From Hamadaea sp. (lineage in GTDB: Bacteria > Actinomycetota > Actinomycetes > Mycobacteriales > Micromonosporaceae), in assembly GCF_013362815.1 (NCBI RefSeq), contig NZ_JABFVK010000049.1:62001-126000 (forward strand): DNA of 64,000 nt, written 5' to 3'. Under the pieces are notes generated by a model. That model worked only from the letters and a program-made list of their open reading frames with translations, was not told the DNA's origin and made no database searches. The first letter of the stretch is position 1. Every line of letters starts with the position of its first letter. This document shows positions 29,424 to 38,525 of this stretch, piece by piece. A program made the translations under genes and the position numbers.

Positions 29424-30544
29424 CCGTGTGCGGCTACGGCGTGCTGGGCCAGCAGCAGCTGGCAGATCTCGGTGCTGCCCTCGATGATCTCCATCATCTT
29501 GGCGTCGCGGTACGCCCGCGCGACGACGTGGCCGTCCTGCGAACCGGCGGAGGCGAGGACTTGCACGGCCGCGGACGCACCCTCCGCCGCGTGACGTGCG
29601 CTGACGTGCTTGGCGAGTACTGCGGCGAGCACCATGTCGGGTGAACGCGAGTCCCAGCTGCGGCTCGCTTCGAGGCACGCGTACGTCGAGGTGCGTTCGG
29701 CGGCGTACAGCTCGGCCAGGTGACGAGCGACCAATTGATGCTCCGCCAGCGGCTGCCCGAACTGCTTCCGAGTCCCGGCATGGGCGGCGGCGGATTCCAG
29801 GCAAGCCCGGAGGATGCCGACGCAGCCCCAGGCGACCGACATCCGGCCGTACGCCAACGCGGTGGTCACCAGCATCATCACGGGCCGGGCGGTCGCACCG
29901 AGGAGGTTGGCGGCGGGCAAGCGTACGCCGTCGAGCCGGATGTTCGCGTGCCCGGCCGCACGGCAGCCCATCGGGTCCGGGACCTTCGTCACGCGTACGC
30001 CGGGAGCATCGGACGGCACAACGACAGCCGCAGCGCCGTCGGCGTACCGGGCGACGATCACCAGGAGGTCGGCGTAGGACGCCGCCGTGGTCCACACCTT
30101 CTCGCCGGAGAGGACGATGTGATCCCCGTCGTCGTGAACCGTCGTGGTCATCCCGGCCAGATCGCTGCCCGCGTCGGGCTCGCTGAAGCCGACCGCCGCC
30201 AACCGGCCGCCGGCCAGCTCACCCAGATAGCGTCGCCGCTGGCCGAGGTCGCCGAACCGCTCGATCGTCCAGGCCGCCATGCCCACGGAGGTCATCACGC
30301 TGCGCAGGGAGCTGCAGAGCGCGCCGACGGACGCGGTGAACTCGCCGGTCTGCTCGCTGCTCAAGCCGCGCCCGCCGTACTGCCGTGGCACCTGGGTGCA
30401 CAGCAGGCCACGGCCGCCGAGCGTGCGCAGCACGTCCTCCGGCAGCCGACCCGCCAGGTCCCACTCACCGGCGCGGCCGTCGACGAGGGTGCGTACGAGC
30501 TCGACGTCGTCCGCGAGGAGCTCAGATCCCGTCGGCAGGGTCAC
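29420..30544 (-). CDS. Acyl-CoA (acyl-ACP) dehydrogenase, FkbI-like
   Basis: FSEPDAGSDLAGMTTTV, GEKVWTTAASYADLLVIVARY, RKQFGQPLAEHQLV, EIIEGSTEICQLLLAQH. Confidence 0.92.
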   Translation of the reverse strand: MTLPTGSELLADDVELVRTLVDGRAGEWDLAGRLPEDVLRTLGGRGLLCTQVPRQYGGRGLSSEQTGEFTASVGALCSSLRSVMTSVGMAAWTIERFGDLGQRRRYLGELAGGRLAAVGFSEPDAGSDLAGMTTTVHDDGDHIVLSGEKVWTTAASYADLLVIVARYADGAAAVVVPSDAPGVRVTKVPDPMGCRAAGHANIRLDGVRLPAANLLGATARPVMMLVTTALAYGRMSVAWGCVGILRACLESAAAHAGTRKQFGQPLAEHQLVARHLAELYAAERTSTYACLEASRSWDSRSPDMVLAAVLAKHVSARHAAEGASAAVQVLASAGSQDGHVVARAYRDAKMMEIIEGSTEICQLLLAQHAVAAHG

Positions 30545-30827
30545 CCGCGGCCTCGCTGTCGTCCTTCAGCCGCAGCACCAGCTCGGTCATCTTGCCGATC
30601 GTGCGGAAGTTGTCCATCCGCAGGTCGGGGCCGACGATGGCGATGTCGTAGCTGCCTTCGAGGAAGACGACCAGCTGCATCGCGAACATCGACGACACCA
30701 GGCCACCGGCGAACAGGTCGGTGTCGGCCGCGCACGCCGCCTTCGTCTTCGACTTCAGGAACTCCGCGATCGTCGCCGTGACGGCCTCCGTGGTCACCGC
30801 CGACGCGGTCGCGCTCTCGATGGTCAT
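30522..30827 (-). CDS. Acyl carrier protein, FkbJ-like
   Basis: DTDLFAGGLVSSMFAMQLVVFLE phosphopantetheine-site region; between FkbI- and FkbK-like genes. Confidence 0.88.
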   Translation of the reverse strand: MTIESATASAVTTEAVTATIAEFLKSKTKAACAADTDLFAGGLVSSMFAMQLVVFLEGSYDIAIVGPDLRMDNFRTIGKMTELVLRLKDDSEAAGDPADGI

Positions 30828-31699
30828 ACGGCTGCCTTTCCGTAGTCGTAGAAGCCCCGGCCCGTCTTCCGGCCGAGGTCGCCCTCGCGTACCTTGTCGA
30901 GCAGCAGGTCACACGGGCGGCAGGCGGGCTCGCCGGTCCGCTCGTACATCGCCGCCAGCGAGTCCACGAGGTTGTCGATGCCGATGAGGTCGGCGGTGCG
31001 AAGTGGGCCGGTCGGGTGCCCGAGGCAGCCCTGCATCAGGTCGTCGACCGCTGCGACGCTCGCGATTCCCTCGCCGACGATGCGCGCCGCCGAGTTGATC
31101 ATCGGGTGGAGCAGCCGGCTCGTGACGAACCCCGGCGCGTCGCGTACGACGATCGGCTTGCGGTTCAGGCACCTCATCAGCCACTCGACGGAGCGCATCG
31201 TCGCTTCGCCGGTCCGGTCGCCCCGGATGACCTCGACCATCGAGATGGCGTACGCCGGGTTCATGAAGTGCGTGCCGACGAGGTCCTCCGGGCGCGACAC
31301 CCATTCGGCCATCTCGTCGACCGGGATGCCGGATGTGTTGGAGATCAACGGCGTACCGGGGTCCACAATGGAGGAGATTTCGCCGAGGACTTTGGCCTTC
31401 GCACTCGGCGACTCGACAACGGCCTCGACGACCGCGATCGCGCGACCGCAGTCGTTCAGATCGACCGTCGTCGTGAGCTTCCCGGGCGTACGGTCCGGCG
31501 GCACCACACCCAGCAGCGTCGCGTGCCTGGACTGCTGAGCGATCTCCGCTCGGGCCCGGCTGAGGATCGACTCGTCCAGATCGACCAGGAGGACGTCGGC
31601 CCCTTGGCAGCGCGCCATGGTGGCGATCCCCGTGCCCATGACCCCCGCGCCGATGATGGCGATCGGGCGGGCCGTCCCACCGTCTTCGCTGGCAGACAT
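30824..31699 (-). CDS. 3-hydroxyacyl-CoA dehydrogenase, FkbK-like
   Basis: AIIGAGVMGTGIATMARCQGADVLLVDLD...THFMNPAY...GRKTGRGFYDYGK. Confidence 0.92.
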   Translation of the reverse strand: MSASEDGGTARPIAIIGAGVMGTGIATMARCQGADVLLVDLDESILSRARAEIAQQSRHATLLGVVPPDRTPGKLTTTVDLNDCGRAIAVVEAVVESPSAKAKVLGEISSIVDPGTPLISNTSGIPVDEMAEWVSRPEDLVGTHFMNPAYAISMVEVIRGDRTGEATMRSVEWLMRCLNRKPIVVRDAPGFVTSRLLHPMINSAARIVGEGIASVAAVDDLMQGCLGHPTGPLRTADLIGIDNLVDSLAAMYERTGEPACRPCDLLLDKVREGDLGRKTGRGFYDYGKAAV

Positions 31700-31772
31700 G
31701 CCGCCCCTTTCCCACTCCGATACGCGATCCGACTACCGGCACGCTATTGACGGTCCTTGCGAGGGAACACCC

Positions 31773-33107
31773 CTACAGTGCGGTGCCGCCCCCTGTTATC
31801 GCGGTCGCCGAGGAGGTGCGGCTTCGCGCCGGAAGCGACGGCTGCTCGCTGTCGAACTTCTGCCGCACGTAGTTGAGATCGGCCAGCAGTCCGGACGCGG
31901 TCACCCGATGCCCGCCGACGGTGCGTACGAGCTTGCGCAGGGGCATCGCGCCGATCTCGGCCCACCGAAGCCGGCCGGTGTCGTCGATGTAGCCACGAGC
32001 CCGGCCCGCGTTGTCCGGATGCAGGCAATAGGGCACGTCGAGGTACCCGTGCTGGAAGGCGAGCACCAGTGCGCGTCCGACATCGCTGTCCAGGTTCAGC
32101 ACTGCGCTGATGAGCGCGTACGCCTCGGCATAGATCTGCGAGTCCGGCGCCGGTGGCGGCACGTCGGCGACGCCGTAGGTGCGGGCCCAGTCCTCGGCCG
32201 TCTCCAGCGCCTCGACGTTCTCCTCGATCGTGGGAATCCGGATCGACTCCGCGACCGTCTTGACGATGAGGCGTTCCGATCCGGTGGCGGCCGCGACGCG
32301 TACCGCCTCGCCGAGCAACCGGCGCGCACCGGGCGGCGTCGTCGGATACACGCCCATGTACGCATAGATCACCACGTGCCAGTCCTCGGTGGGCAGCATC
32401 TCCGCGCAGAGCCGGCGGAGCGCCCCGACCGCTTCGATGTCCTGATCGAGGCTGGTCTGCTGGGCATAGCTGACCGAAACGCTGGACACGCCCCGGGAAC
32501 AGAAGAACAACGCCTCCAAGACGGTCACCGCAACCAGCAGGCTCGGCGGGCACAGCTGCCCCATCAGGCAGCCTCCGAAGGTCTCCAGATGCGGCCGGGC
32601 GGCGGTGGTCAGCGACACGAAGAGGTCGACGCATTCCTCCCAGTTACGCACGGACTCCGCGAGCGGCGTCTGCCCGTAGGGAAGGCAGTAGGAGACCGGG
32701 CCGCCCTCGGTGGCGGTGATCCCGACCTGGGCGAGAGCGGTGAAGATGTGCTGGGGGACGGCGGATCCGTGCCGCACCTGGACCGGGAACGCCGGCTCGT
32801 GCAGATCTCGCAGAACGGCCGCCGTCGTGGCGGCGTCGTGGCTGGCGATCGGATAACCGTTGAGCCCGGTGCCGTCGCGCAGCGCCCGGCGGACCGCGTC
32901 CAGGTCGCCCACCCGGGTGAAGCTGTCCAGCGTGATGGTTCCGACGGTGGCCGCCCGCGCCCGTCTCGTGGCCAGCAATCCTGCCCGCATCTGCTCGGGA
33001 CGGCCGAAACCCATCCGCGGCTGCACCACGAGATGACCGGCCGCTCGCATCCGGCGTACGTGGCGGCCGAAGTCGATTCCCGCCGGGCTCACGGCGTCTG
33101 CGGTCAT
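31773..33107 (-). CDS. Glutamate (methylaspartate) mutase large subunit (MutE/VinI-type)
   Basis: LVVQPRMGFG, TLDSFTRVGDL, LNGYPIASH, VQVRHGSAVPQ, EGGPVSYCLPYGQTPLAESVRNW, IKTVAES-like VKTVAESIRIPT. Confidence 0.93.
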   Translation of the reverse strand: MTADAVSPAGIDFGRHVRRMRAAGHLVVQPRMGFGRPEQMRAGLLATRRARAATVGTITLDSFTRVGDLDAVRRALRDGTGLNGYPIASHDAATTAAVLRDLHEPAFPVQVRHGSAVPQHIFTALAQVGITATEGGPVSYCLPYGQTPLAESVRNWEECVDLFVSLTTAARPHLETFGGCLMGQLCPPSLLVAVTVLEALFFCSRGVSSVSVSYAQQTSLDQDIEAVGALRRLCAEMLPTEDWHVVIYAYMGVYPTTPPGARRLLGEAVRVAAATGSERLIVKTVAESIRIPTIEENVEALETAEDWARTYGVADVPPPAPDSQIYAEAYALISAVLNLDSDVGRALVLAFQHGYLDVPYCLHPDNAGRARGYIDDTGRLRWAEIGAMPLRKLVRTVGGHRVTASGLLADLNYVRQKFDSEQPSLPARSRTSSATAITGGGTAL

Positions 33108-33595
33108 GGCGTCAGGCTCGCCTCGATGGGCAGCCTCGACTGCCGCTCCGGCAGCGTACGCAGGAACTCGTGGAACTCGATGCCGTCCCGAGCGCCGTCG
33201 TCGAACACCGCGTCGAAGCCGCCTTCAAGCAGCTCGGCGACCCGGTCGCCCAACGGCGTACCGGTGATGCCGAGCTTGCCGCCGATGATCGTCGGCGTAT
33301 CCTTCAGGCGGTCCTCGGACCGCAGTCGGCCGATCAGCCGCAGGCCGTCCTGGCAGCCGTGCCCGTTCACGCTGCTGATGACGATCAGCGTGGGCGCGAT
33401 CCGCAGGCATTCCCGCACGAGCCGCTCGTCGGAGACGCACGAGCCGAGGTTGACGACCGAATAACCGAGCTCTTCCAGGAACAGCTGGAGGAAGACCAGG
33501 TTCCAGGTATGCGCGTCGGACGCGGTCGCGCTCACGACGACGGTTCCCAGACGAGGGACTGGTGGCGTTGCGTACGAGTTGGTTTCAGACGTCAT
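33104..33595 (-). CDS. Glutamate mutase small (B12-binding) subunit (MutS/VinH-type)
   Basis: VVVSATASDAHTWNLVFLQLFLEELGYSVVNLGSCV (DxHxxG-type cobalamin region), LIVISSVNGHGCQDGLRLI, IIGGKLGI. Confidence 0.93.
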   Translation of the reverse strand: MTSETNSYATPPVPRLGTVVVSATASDAHTWNLVFLQLFLEELGYSVVNLGSCVSDERLVRECLRIAPTLIVISSVNGHGCQDGLRLIGRLRSEDRLKDTPTIIGGKLGITGTPLGDRVAELLEGGFDAVFDDGARDGIEFHEFLRTLPERQSRLPIEASLTP

Positions 33596-34793
33596 AGGAA
33601 CGCACATGCTCGACCCGCGACCTGGACTGGACCCGGCCGCCGCGGACGACGACCTCGAGCGGAGCCGGTCGGCCCAGGAACATCACGAGGCTCGCCGTGA
33701 GGCCGTATGCGCCGGCATTGGGGATGGCGACCAGGTCGCCCTCGCGCAGCGACGGCACGTCGATCTCGCGACCGAGCGCGTCCCCGGGTGTGCACAGTGG
33801 ACCAACGAGGCTGGCCTTCTCCACCGGTTCGCCCTCGTCGCAGCCGACGGCGACCGGCAGGAGCCGGCCGAGGCCGGACATGCCGCCGAAGGTGTTGATG
33901 CCCGCGTCGAGGATGACGAACTTGCGGCCCCGGCTGACCTTGACGTTGGTGACCCGGGTCAGCAGCTTGCCGCTCGACCCGACGAGGAAGCGCCCGGACT
34001 CGCAGGCGATGCGCGGCTGCCCGGTACGCCATTGCGGAAACGCGCGATCCAGCGCCAGTTCCAGCGCCGGACCCAGACCCGGATAGCTCTCCCGGGACCC
34101 CGGTACGCCATAAGGAGCGTTGAAGCCGCCGCCGATGTCGAGGTACTCCAGGGCGAGGTCGTGCTTGCGTTCGAGATCCAAGGCGAGCTCGATGGTGTGC
34201 TCGAAGGCGCCGATCAGACTGGCCTCGTCGAGCGCGCCGCTCAGCGGGAAACAGTGCAGCCCCCGGATGCGCGCGCCCTCGACTTCGCGAAGCCGGGGCA
34301 ACGTGTCGTCCAGCGCCTCGCTGTCGAAGCCGAACTGCGACGGTACGCCGGTCATGCGGATGCCGGTGGTCGCGTTGGCCGCGACGTTGTTGATCCGCAG
34401 CAGGCAGTCGGCGATTACGCCGTGCCGCCGTGCGACGCCCGCGACGCGCTCGAAGTCGGTGACCGAGTCCGTCGAGAACATCCGTACGCCTTGCCCGATC
34501 GCCTCGTCCAATTCGAGCGCGGTCTTGCCCGGTCCCGTGTAGAGGCAACGCTCCCCCGCGACTCCCGCCGTACGCACAGCGGCGAGCTCGCCGGAGGAAC
34601 TGATCTCGAACCGGCAGACGCGGCCCTCACCCGAAGCCAGCTCCTTGATCAGCTCCGGATGCGGGTTCGCCTTCACCGCGTAGTAGAGCTCGATCGGTTC
34701 CGGCAACGCCGCGAACGCCGCGTCCCGCGCGTCGGCGACCTCGTCGAGGTCATAGACGTACGCCGGGGTGGGCAACTCCTGGCCGCCGATCAT
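33585..34793 (-). CDS. PLP-dependent decarboxylase (DAP/ornithine decarboxylase fold III; VinO-like)
   Basis: TPAYVYDLDEV...ELYYAVKANPHPELIKEL...LDIGGGFNAPYG...CESGRFLVGSSGKLLTRV. Confidence 0.92.
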   Translation of the reverse strand: MIGGQELPTPAYVYDLDEVADARDAAFAALPEPIELYYAVKANPHPELIKELASGEGRVCRFEISSSGELAAVRTAGVAGERCLYTGPGKTALELDEAIGQGVRMFSTDSVTDFERVAGVARRHGVIADCLLRINNVAANATTGIRMTGVPSQFGFDSEALDDTLPRLREVEGARIRGLHCFPLSGALDEASLIGAFEHTIELALDLERKHDLALEYLDIGGGFNAPYGVPGSRESYPGLGPALELALDRAFPQWRTGQPRIACESGRFLVGSSGKLLTRVTNVKVSRGRKFVILDAGINTFGGMSGLGRLLPVAVGCDEGEPVEKASLVGPLCTPGDALGREIDVPSLREGDLVAIPNAGAYGLTASLVMFLGRPAPLEVVVRGGRVQSRSRVEHVRSYDV

Positions 34794-36286
34794 GCCGCAC
34801 CGGTCAGGATCGCGTTCAGCGCCTCGCGCGCGTTCTTGCCGTGCGCCGTCAGCGGCAGCTCCCCGACCACCCGGCAGATCGCAGGCACCTTCGCCTTGTC
34901 GAGCCGCTGAGCCAGTTCCTTCAGCACCGTATGCGGCTCCAGCGTCGACTCGACGAAGATCACGAGATCGCGCTCGGCAGTCGGCGGCAGTACGGCGGCC
35001 GCCCGCACACCCGCGATGTCCAGCGCCGCCGCCTCGATCTCCAGGGTGCTCATGCGGATGCCCTTGCGCTTGAACATGTCGTCCCGGCGGCCCTCGAAGT
35101 ACAGGTACCCGTCGCTGTCGAGGCTGCCGTAGTCGCCGGTGTGCAGGCGCTTCTCACCCGTCGCCGGGTCCGGCCGGAACGTCTGTGCGGTCAGCTCCGG
35201 CAAGCGCCAGTAGCCGGGCATCACGTGCGGCCCGGTCACGACGATCTCGCCGACCTCACCGGTCGGCACGGGCTGCCCTTCGGAGTCGAGGATGAGCACG
35301 CGAGTGCCGGGCAGCGGAAGACCGACCGAGGTCGGCCGGAGACCGTCCTCGTCGGGGGGCACGATGGAGACACGTTTGCACTCCGTCTGCCCGAATTGGC
35401 GTACCACTCGGGTGCCTGGGAAGTTCTCGCGCAAGGCGGCGATGGTGCTGTCGGGTAGCGCGGCCCCGGTGTTCGTGAACATCCGGACCGGAGGCTTGGC
35501 CGCGGTGTCGCGTTCGGACAGTGTGACGATCATCGTCGCCAGCGACGGCACGATCGGCACCACGGTCGCGCCCACTTCGCGCATCCGCGACAAGAGCGCC
35601 AGATCGGACTCCTCCCCCGCCAGGACGAGCGTCGACCGGCCGAGGAAGCAGAGCAGGATCTTGTAGAGGCCGTAGTCCCACGAGATCGGGAACCGGCAGA
35701 ACACCACGTCGGTCGGACGGTACCCGAGGACTTGGTGGATCGACCGGGAGGCGAAGGTCATCTGCCGATGCGGGCAGATGACTGCCTTCGGCAAAGCCGT
35801 GCTGCCGGAGGTGTAGACCAGCGTGGCGACGTCGTCCGGAGCGACCTCCGCCGGAAGCTGAAGCGCCGTCCCGGCGGCCGCCACGATGGCCGGCCACAAC
35901 GTCGTCGCGTCGTGCACCGGCACCTCGGTCAGGCCGCTCAGCTTGGCGGCGGCCTCTCCGGCGGCGATCACCAGGGACGGCTCCGAGTCCGCGAGGACCG
36001 CCCGTTGATGGAACTCGCGCATGTCCTTGTTCAGCGGAACGAAGACGACGCCGAGGCGTACTGCGCCGAGGAACATCGCCACCAGCTCGTGGCGGCTCGG
36101 CAACTGGACGACGAGCCGGTCGCCCCGGCCCACGCCCTGCTCGCGCAGCCAGGCGGCGAACGCCCAACTGAGGTCGACGAGCTCGCGGTAGGTCACGGAG
36201 GCGTCGGCGTCGCGTACGGCGCAATTTCCGGGGGCCTGGGCCGCCGCCTCATCGAGCAGGGTATGCACAAGATCGCTTGCGGCCAC
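34790..36286 (-). CDS. ATP-dependent (beta-)amino acid ACP ligase, VinN-like adenylating enzyme
   Basis: LVYTSGSTALPKAV, FGQTECKR, LHTGDYGSLDSDGYLYFEGRRDDMFKRKGIRMSTLEIE; D204 (SWDYGLYK) and K304 (TECKRVS) are 100 residues apart. Confidence 0.88.
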   Translation of the reverse strand: MAASDLVHTLLDEAAAQAPGNCAVRDADASVTYRELVDLSWAFAAWLREQGVGRGDRLVVQLPSRHELVAMFLGAVRLGVVFVPLNKDMREFHQRAVLADSEPSLVIAAGEAAAKLSGLTEVPVHDATTLWPAIVAAAGTALQLPAEVAPDDVATLVYTSGSTALPKAVICPHRQMTFASRSIHQVLGYRPTDVVFCRFPISWDYGLYKILLCFLGRSTLVLAGEESDLALLSRMREVGATVVPIVPSLATMIVTLSERDTAAKPPVRMFTNTGAALPDSTIAALRENFPGTRVVRQFGQTECKRVSIVPPDEDGLRPTSVGLPLPGTRVLILDSEGQPVPTGEVGEIVVTGPHVMPGYWRLPELTAQTFRPDPATGEKRLHTGDYGSLDSDGYLYFEGRRDDMFKRKGIRMSTLEIEAAALDIAGVRAAAVLPPTAERDLVIFVESTLEPHTVLKELAQRLDKAKVPAICRVVGELPLTAHGKNAREALNAILTGAA

Positions 36287-36351
36287 TCCAGGCTCCTCTT
36301 CGCCGAGGACACGGCAGCCGGATCAGCCACCCGGCCGCCAAGTCGAGGTCG

Positions 36352-36561
36352 TCAGTTCTCGATGAGGCTCAGGGCTCCGCCCGGGCATGCCAGCACGGCA
36401 TCCCGCACGGCGGTACGCAGGCCGGCGTCGGGCTCGGCGGTCAGCAGGATCACCCGGCCGTCGTCCTCGTCCTGGTCGAAGACGGCCGGTAGCGCCATCG
36501 CGCACGATCCGGACGCGACACAACGTTCGCGATCGATCTCAACCTTCACGACTTCGGTCAT
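36352..36561 (-). CDS. [3Fe-4S]/[4Fe-4S]-type ferredoxin
   Basis: MTEVVKVEIDRERCVASGSCAMALPAVFDQDEDDG...AVLACPGGAL; RBS gagggag. Confidence 0.92.
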   Translation of the reverse strand: MTEVVKVEIDRERCVASGSCAMALPAVFDQDEDDGRVILLTAEPDAGLRTAVRDAVLACPGGALSLIEN

Positions 36562-36626
36562 GACTCCCTCTCGGCTCGCCGGACGCAGCGTGGCCACCCT
36601 AGGGAGCGCGCTGCCCGTAGCCGCGA

Positions 36627-36642
36627 CCCCTAGGAGCCCCTA
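36627..36642 (-). promoter_or_regulatory. Double TAGGGG box (10-bp spacing) upstream of the ferredoxin gene
   Basis: minus strand TTTAGGGGCTCCTAGGGGTCG. Confidence 0.6.
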
Positions 36643-38130
36643 AATCTCGCGGGCCGCCGACGCGAGACGAGGCCGGTCGACCTTCCGATTGGCGTTCAAC
36701 GGCAGGTCGTCAAGGTGATGAAAGGAGCGCGGGATCATGCGCTCGGGCAGGACGTCGCGGAGATGGCGTACCAGGGTCATGGCGGGCACCGGAGTTCCCG
36801 TGTAGAAGACGACCAGTTCCAGTCCACTCTCGGTCTCCCGAGTCACCGTGACCGCATCGGCGACCCCGGCACAGCCGCGTACGGCGTGGTCGATCTCGGC
36901 CAGCTCCACCCGCCAGCCCTGTACCTGCACCTGACTGTCGAGCCGGCCCAGGTACGCGTATTCGCCACCGTCGAGCCGGCGTACCCGGTCACCGGTCCGG
37001 TACCACCTCCGGCCGTCGAGTTCGAGGAATCGACCGATGCCGTCAGCCGGGTCGAGGTAGCCCGGCGTCAGCTGCGTACCGGTGACGCACAGTTCGCCGT
37101 CGCCGTCGGTGGGGCGGCCGTCCAGCCCGAGGACCAGGCAGTCGTGACCGGGGTGGATCGCGCCGATCGGCACCACGCCGTTGACCGCTCCCGCTTCGGA
37201 ACGGTCGCCTTCCCACCGGTGCCGAGAAACGGTCACGGTCAGCTCGGTCGGGCCGTACAGGTTCTCCACTCTGGACTGATCGGCGGCCAGCTGCCATTCG
37301 GCCGCATCGGAGCACCGCAAGGCCTCACCGGCGAAGAAGCTCCATCTGAGGCCGGGCAACGACCCTTCCCGCAGCCCGCCGAGACGGCGCACCAGACCGA
37401 TCGCGCTGGGCGTCGAGAACCACACCGTCATACGCCGCTCGCGTACGAAGGCCGGCAGATCACGATAGGCCTGGCCGGGCAACGGATGCACCGCCGCGCC
37501 CGCGCCCCAGGCGCAGAAGAGGTCGAACATCGCGCAGTCGAAGTTCAGGTCGAACGTCTGCGAGAAGACGTCTTCGCCGGTGAAGTCGTACCGGCTGTCC
37601 AGCAGGTCGAAGTAGTGGATCGCGTTGCCATGCGTGATCGGTACGCCCTTGGGCCGCCCGGTGGAGCCCGAGGTGAACAGCACGTACGCCACGTCCTGCG
37701 GATCGACGAGGCTGGGCTCGGTGAGCGCCCGGCCGGAGCCGAGCTCGTCCGGCAGCAGCAACGGCACCTGCGCCGTGATCTCGCCGAGCCGTCCCGCCAA
37801 CGCAGCACCTTGGTCGTCGGCGATGAGGGCGGTGACCCTTACGGCTTCCAGCATGCTCCGCAGCCGCTCCGGCGGAAATGAGGGGTTCATGGGGACGACC
37901 GGGACACCGGCATACAGCCCCGCCAGCAGACCGGCGTACGCCGCCCGGGTCTTGCCGGCCAGCACGGCGACCGGACCGACTTCGGCTCGTTCGCGAAGCC
38001 GTCCGGCCCAGGTCGACGCCGTCGCATGGAGTTCGTCATAGGTGACGGTTCCGTCCGCGGCGTACAACGCCGGCCGGGCCGGGGAAGCCGACAGCCCGCG
38101 CAGCACCCGATGGTGCAGTCCGTGGTTCAT
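36640..38130 (-). CDS. Amino acid adenylation/ACP ligase, VinM-like
   Basis: AYVLFTSGSTGRPKGVPITHGN, FSQTFDLNFDCAMFDLF, NLYGPTELTV, RWYRTGDRV, YLGRLDSQVQVQGWRVELAEIDHAV; start at MNHGLHHRVL. Confidence 0.88.
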   Translation of the reverse strand: MNHGLHHRVLRGLSASPARPALYAADGTVTYDELHATASTWAGRLRERAEVGPVAVLAGKTRAAYAGLLAGLYAGVPVVPMNPSFPPERLRSMLEAVRVTALIADDQGAALAGRLGEITAQVPLLLPDELGSGRALTEPSLVDPQDVAYVLFTSGSTGRPKGVPITHGNAIHYFDLLDSRYDFTGEDVFSQTFDLNFDCAMFDLFCAWGAGAAVHPLPGQAYRDLPAFVRERRMTVWFSTPSAIGLVRRLGGLREGSLPGLRWSFFAGEALRCSDAAEWQLAADQSRVENLYGPTELTVTVSRHRWEGDRSEAGAVNGVVPIGAIHPGHDCLVLGLDGRPTDGDGELCVTGTQLTPGYLDPADGIGRFLELDGRRWYRTGDRVRRLDGGEYAYLGRLDSQVQVQGWRVELAEIDHAVRGCAGVADAVTVTRETESGLELVVFYTGTPVPAMTLVRHLRDVLPERMIPRSFHHLDDLPLNANRKVDRPRLASAAREI

Positions 38131-38144
38131 CCGTCCTCGCAAAC

Positions 38145-38150
38145 TAGGGG
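38145..38150 (+). promoter_or_regulatory. TAGGGG box in vinM-like/vinL-like divergent region
   Basis: aaactaggggatct, ~100 bp upstream of the ACP start. Confidence 0.45.
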
Positions 38151-38249
38151 ATCTGCCCGGCCGCCGTCGCGTGCTACTTTTCGCACGGCCACGCGGGTCG
38201 TATCTCGATAAACCCGTTAAACCCGATACACGATGAATCGGAGCCGACA

Positions 38250-38498
38250 ATGAGAGATGAGCATTTCGACCAGACGCTCCGGAGCCACTTGCCGTTCCTG
38301 GGGCCGGGCGAGGCGCTGCACGACGACGCCGACCTGCGCGACCTTGGGCTCGACTCGCTGGGCACCGTGGAGCTGCTGGCGTCGCTGGAAAACCGTTACA
38401 ACGTCCGGTTCGTCGACGACGCGCTGACGCTCGAGACGTTCGCGACGCCGGGCACTTTGTGGAACACCCTTTCGCGGATGGCCGGCACCGCGTCGTAG
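38250..38498 (+). CDS. Stand-alone acyl carrier protein, VinL-like
   Basis: DADLRDLGLDSLGTVELLASLENRYNVRF. Confidence 0.9.
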   Translation: MRDEHFDQTLRSHLPFLGPGEALHDDADLRDLGLDSLGTVELLASLENRYNVRFVDDALTLETFATPGTLWNTLSRMAGTAS

Positions 38499-38525
38499 CA
38501 GGCATCGCGAAACCGCGGCATACCG

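Noticed and set aside
28314-30095. 593-aa version of the FkbH ORF
   Set aside because: N-terminal ~224 aa is the shadow of the acyl-CoA dehydrogenase gene; real start at 29423 (MTGRQLV).
31617-33464. 615-aa plus ORF opposite the glutamate mutase genes
   Set aside because: Antisense shadow.
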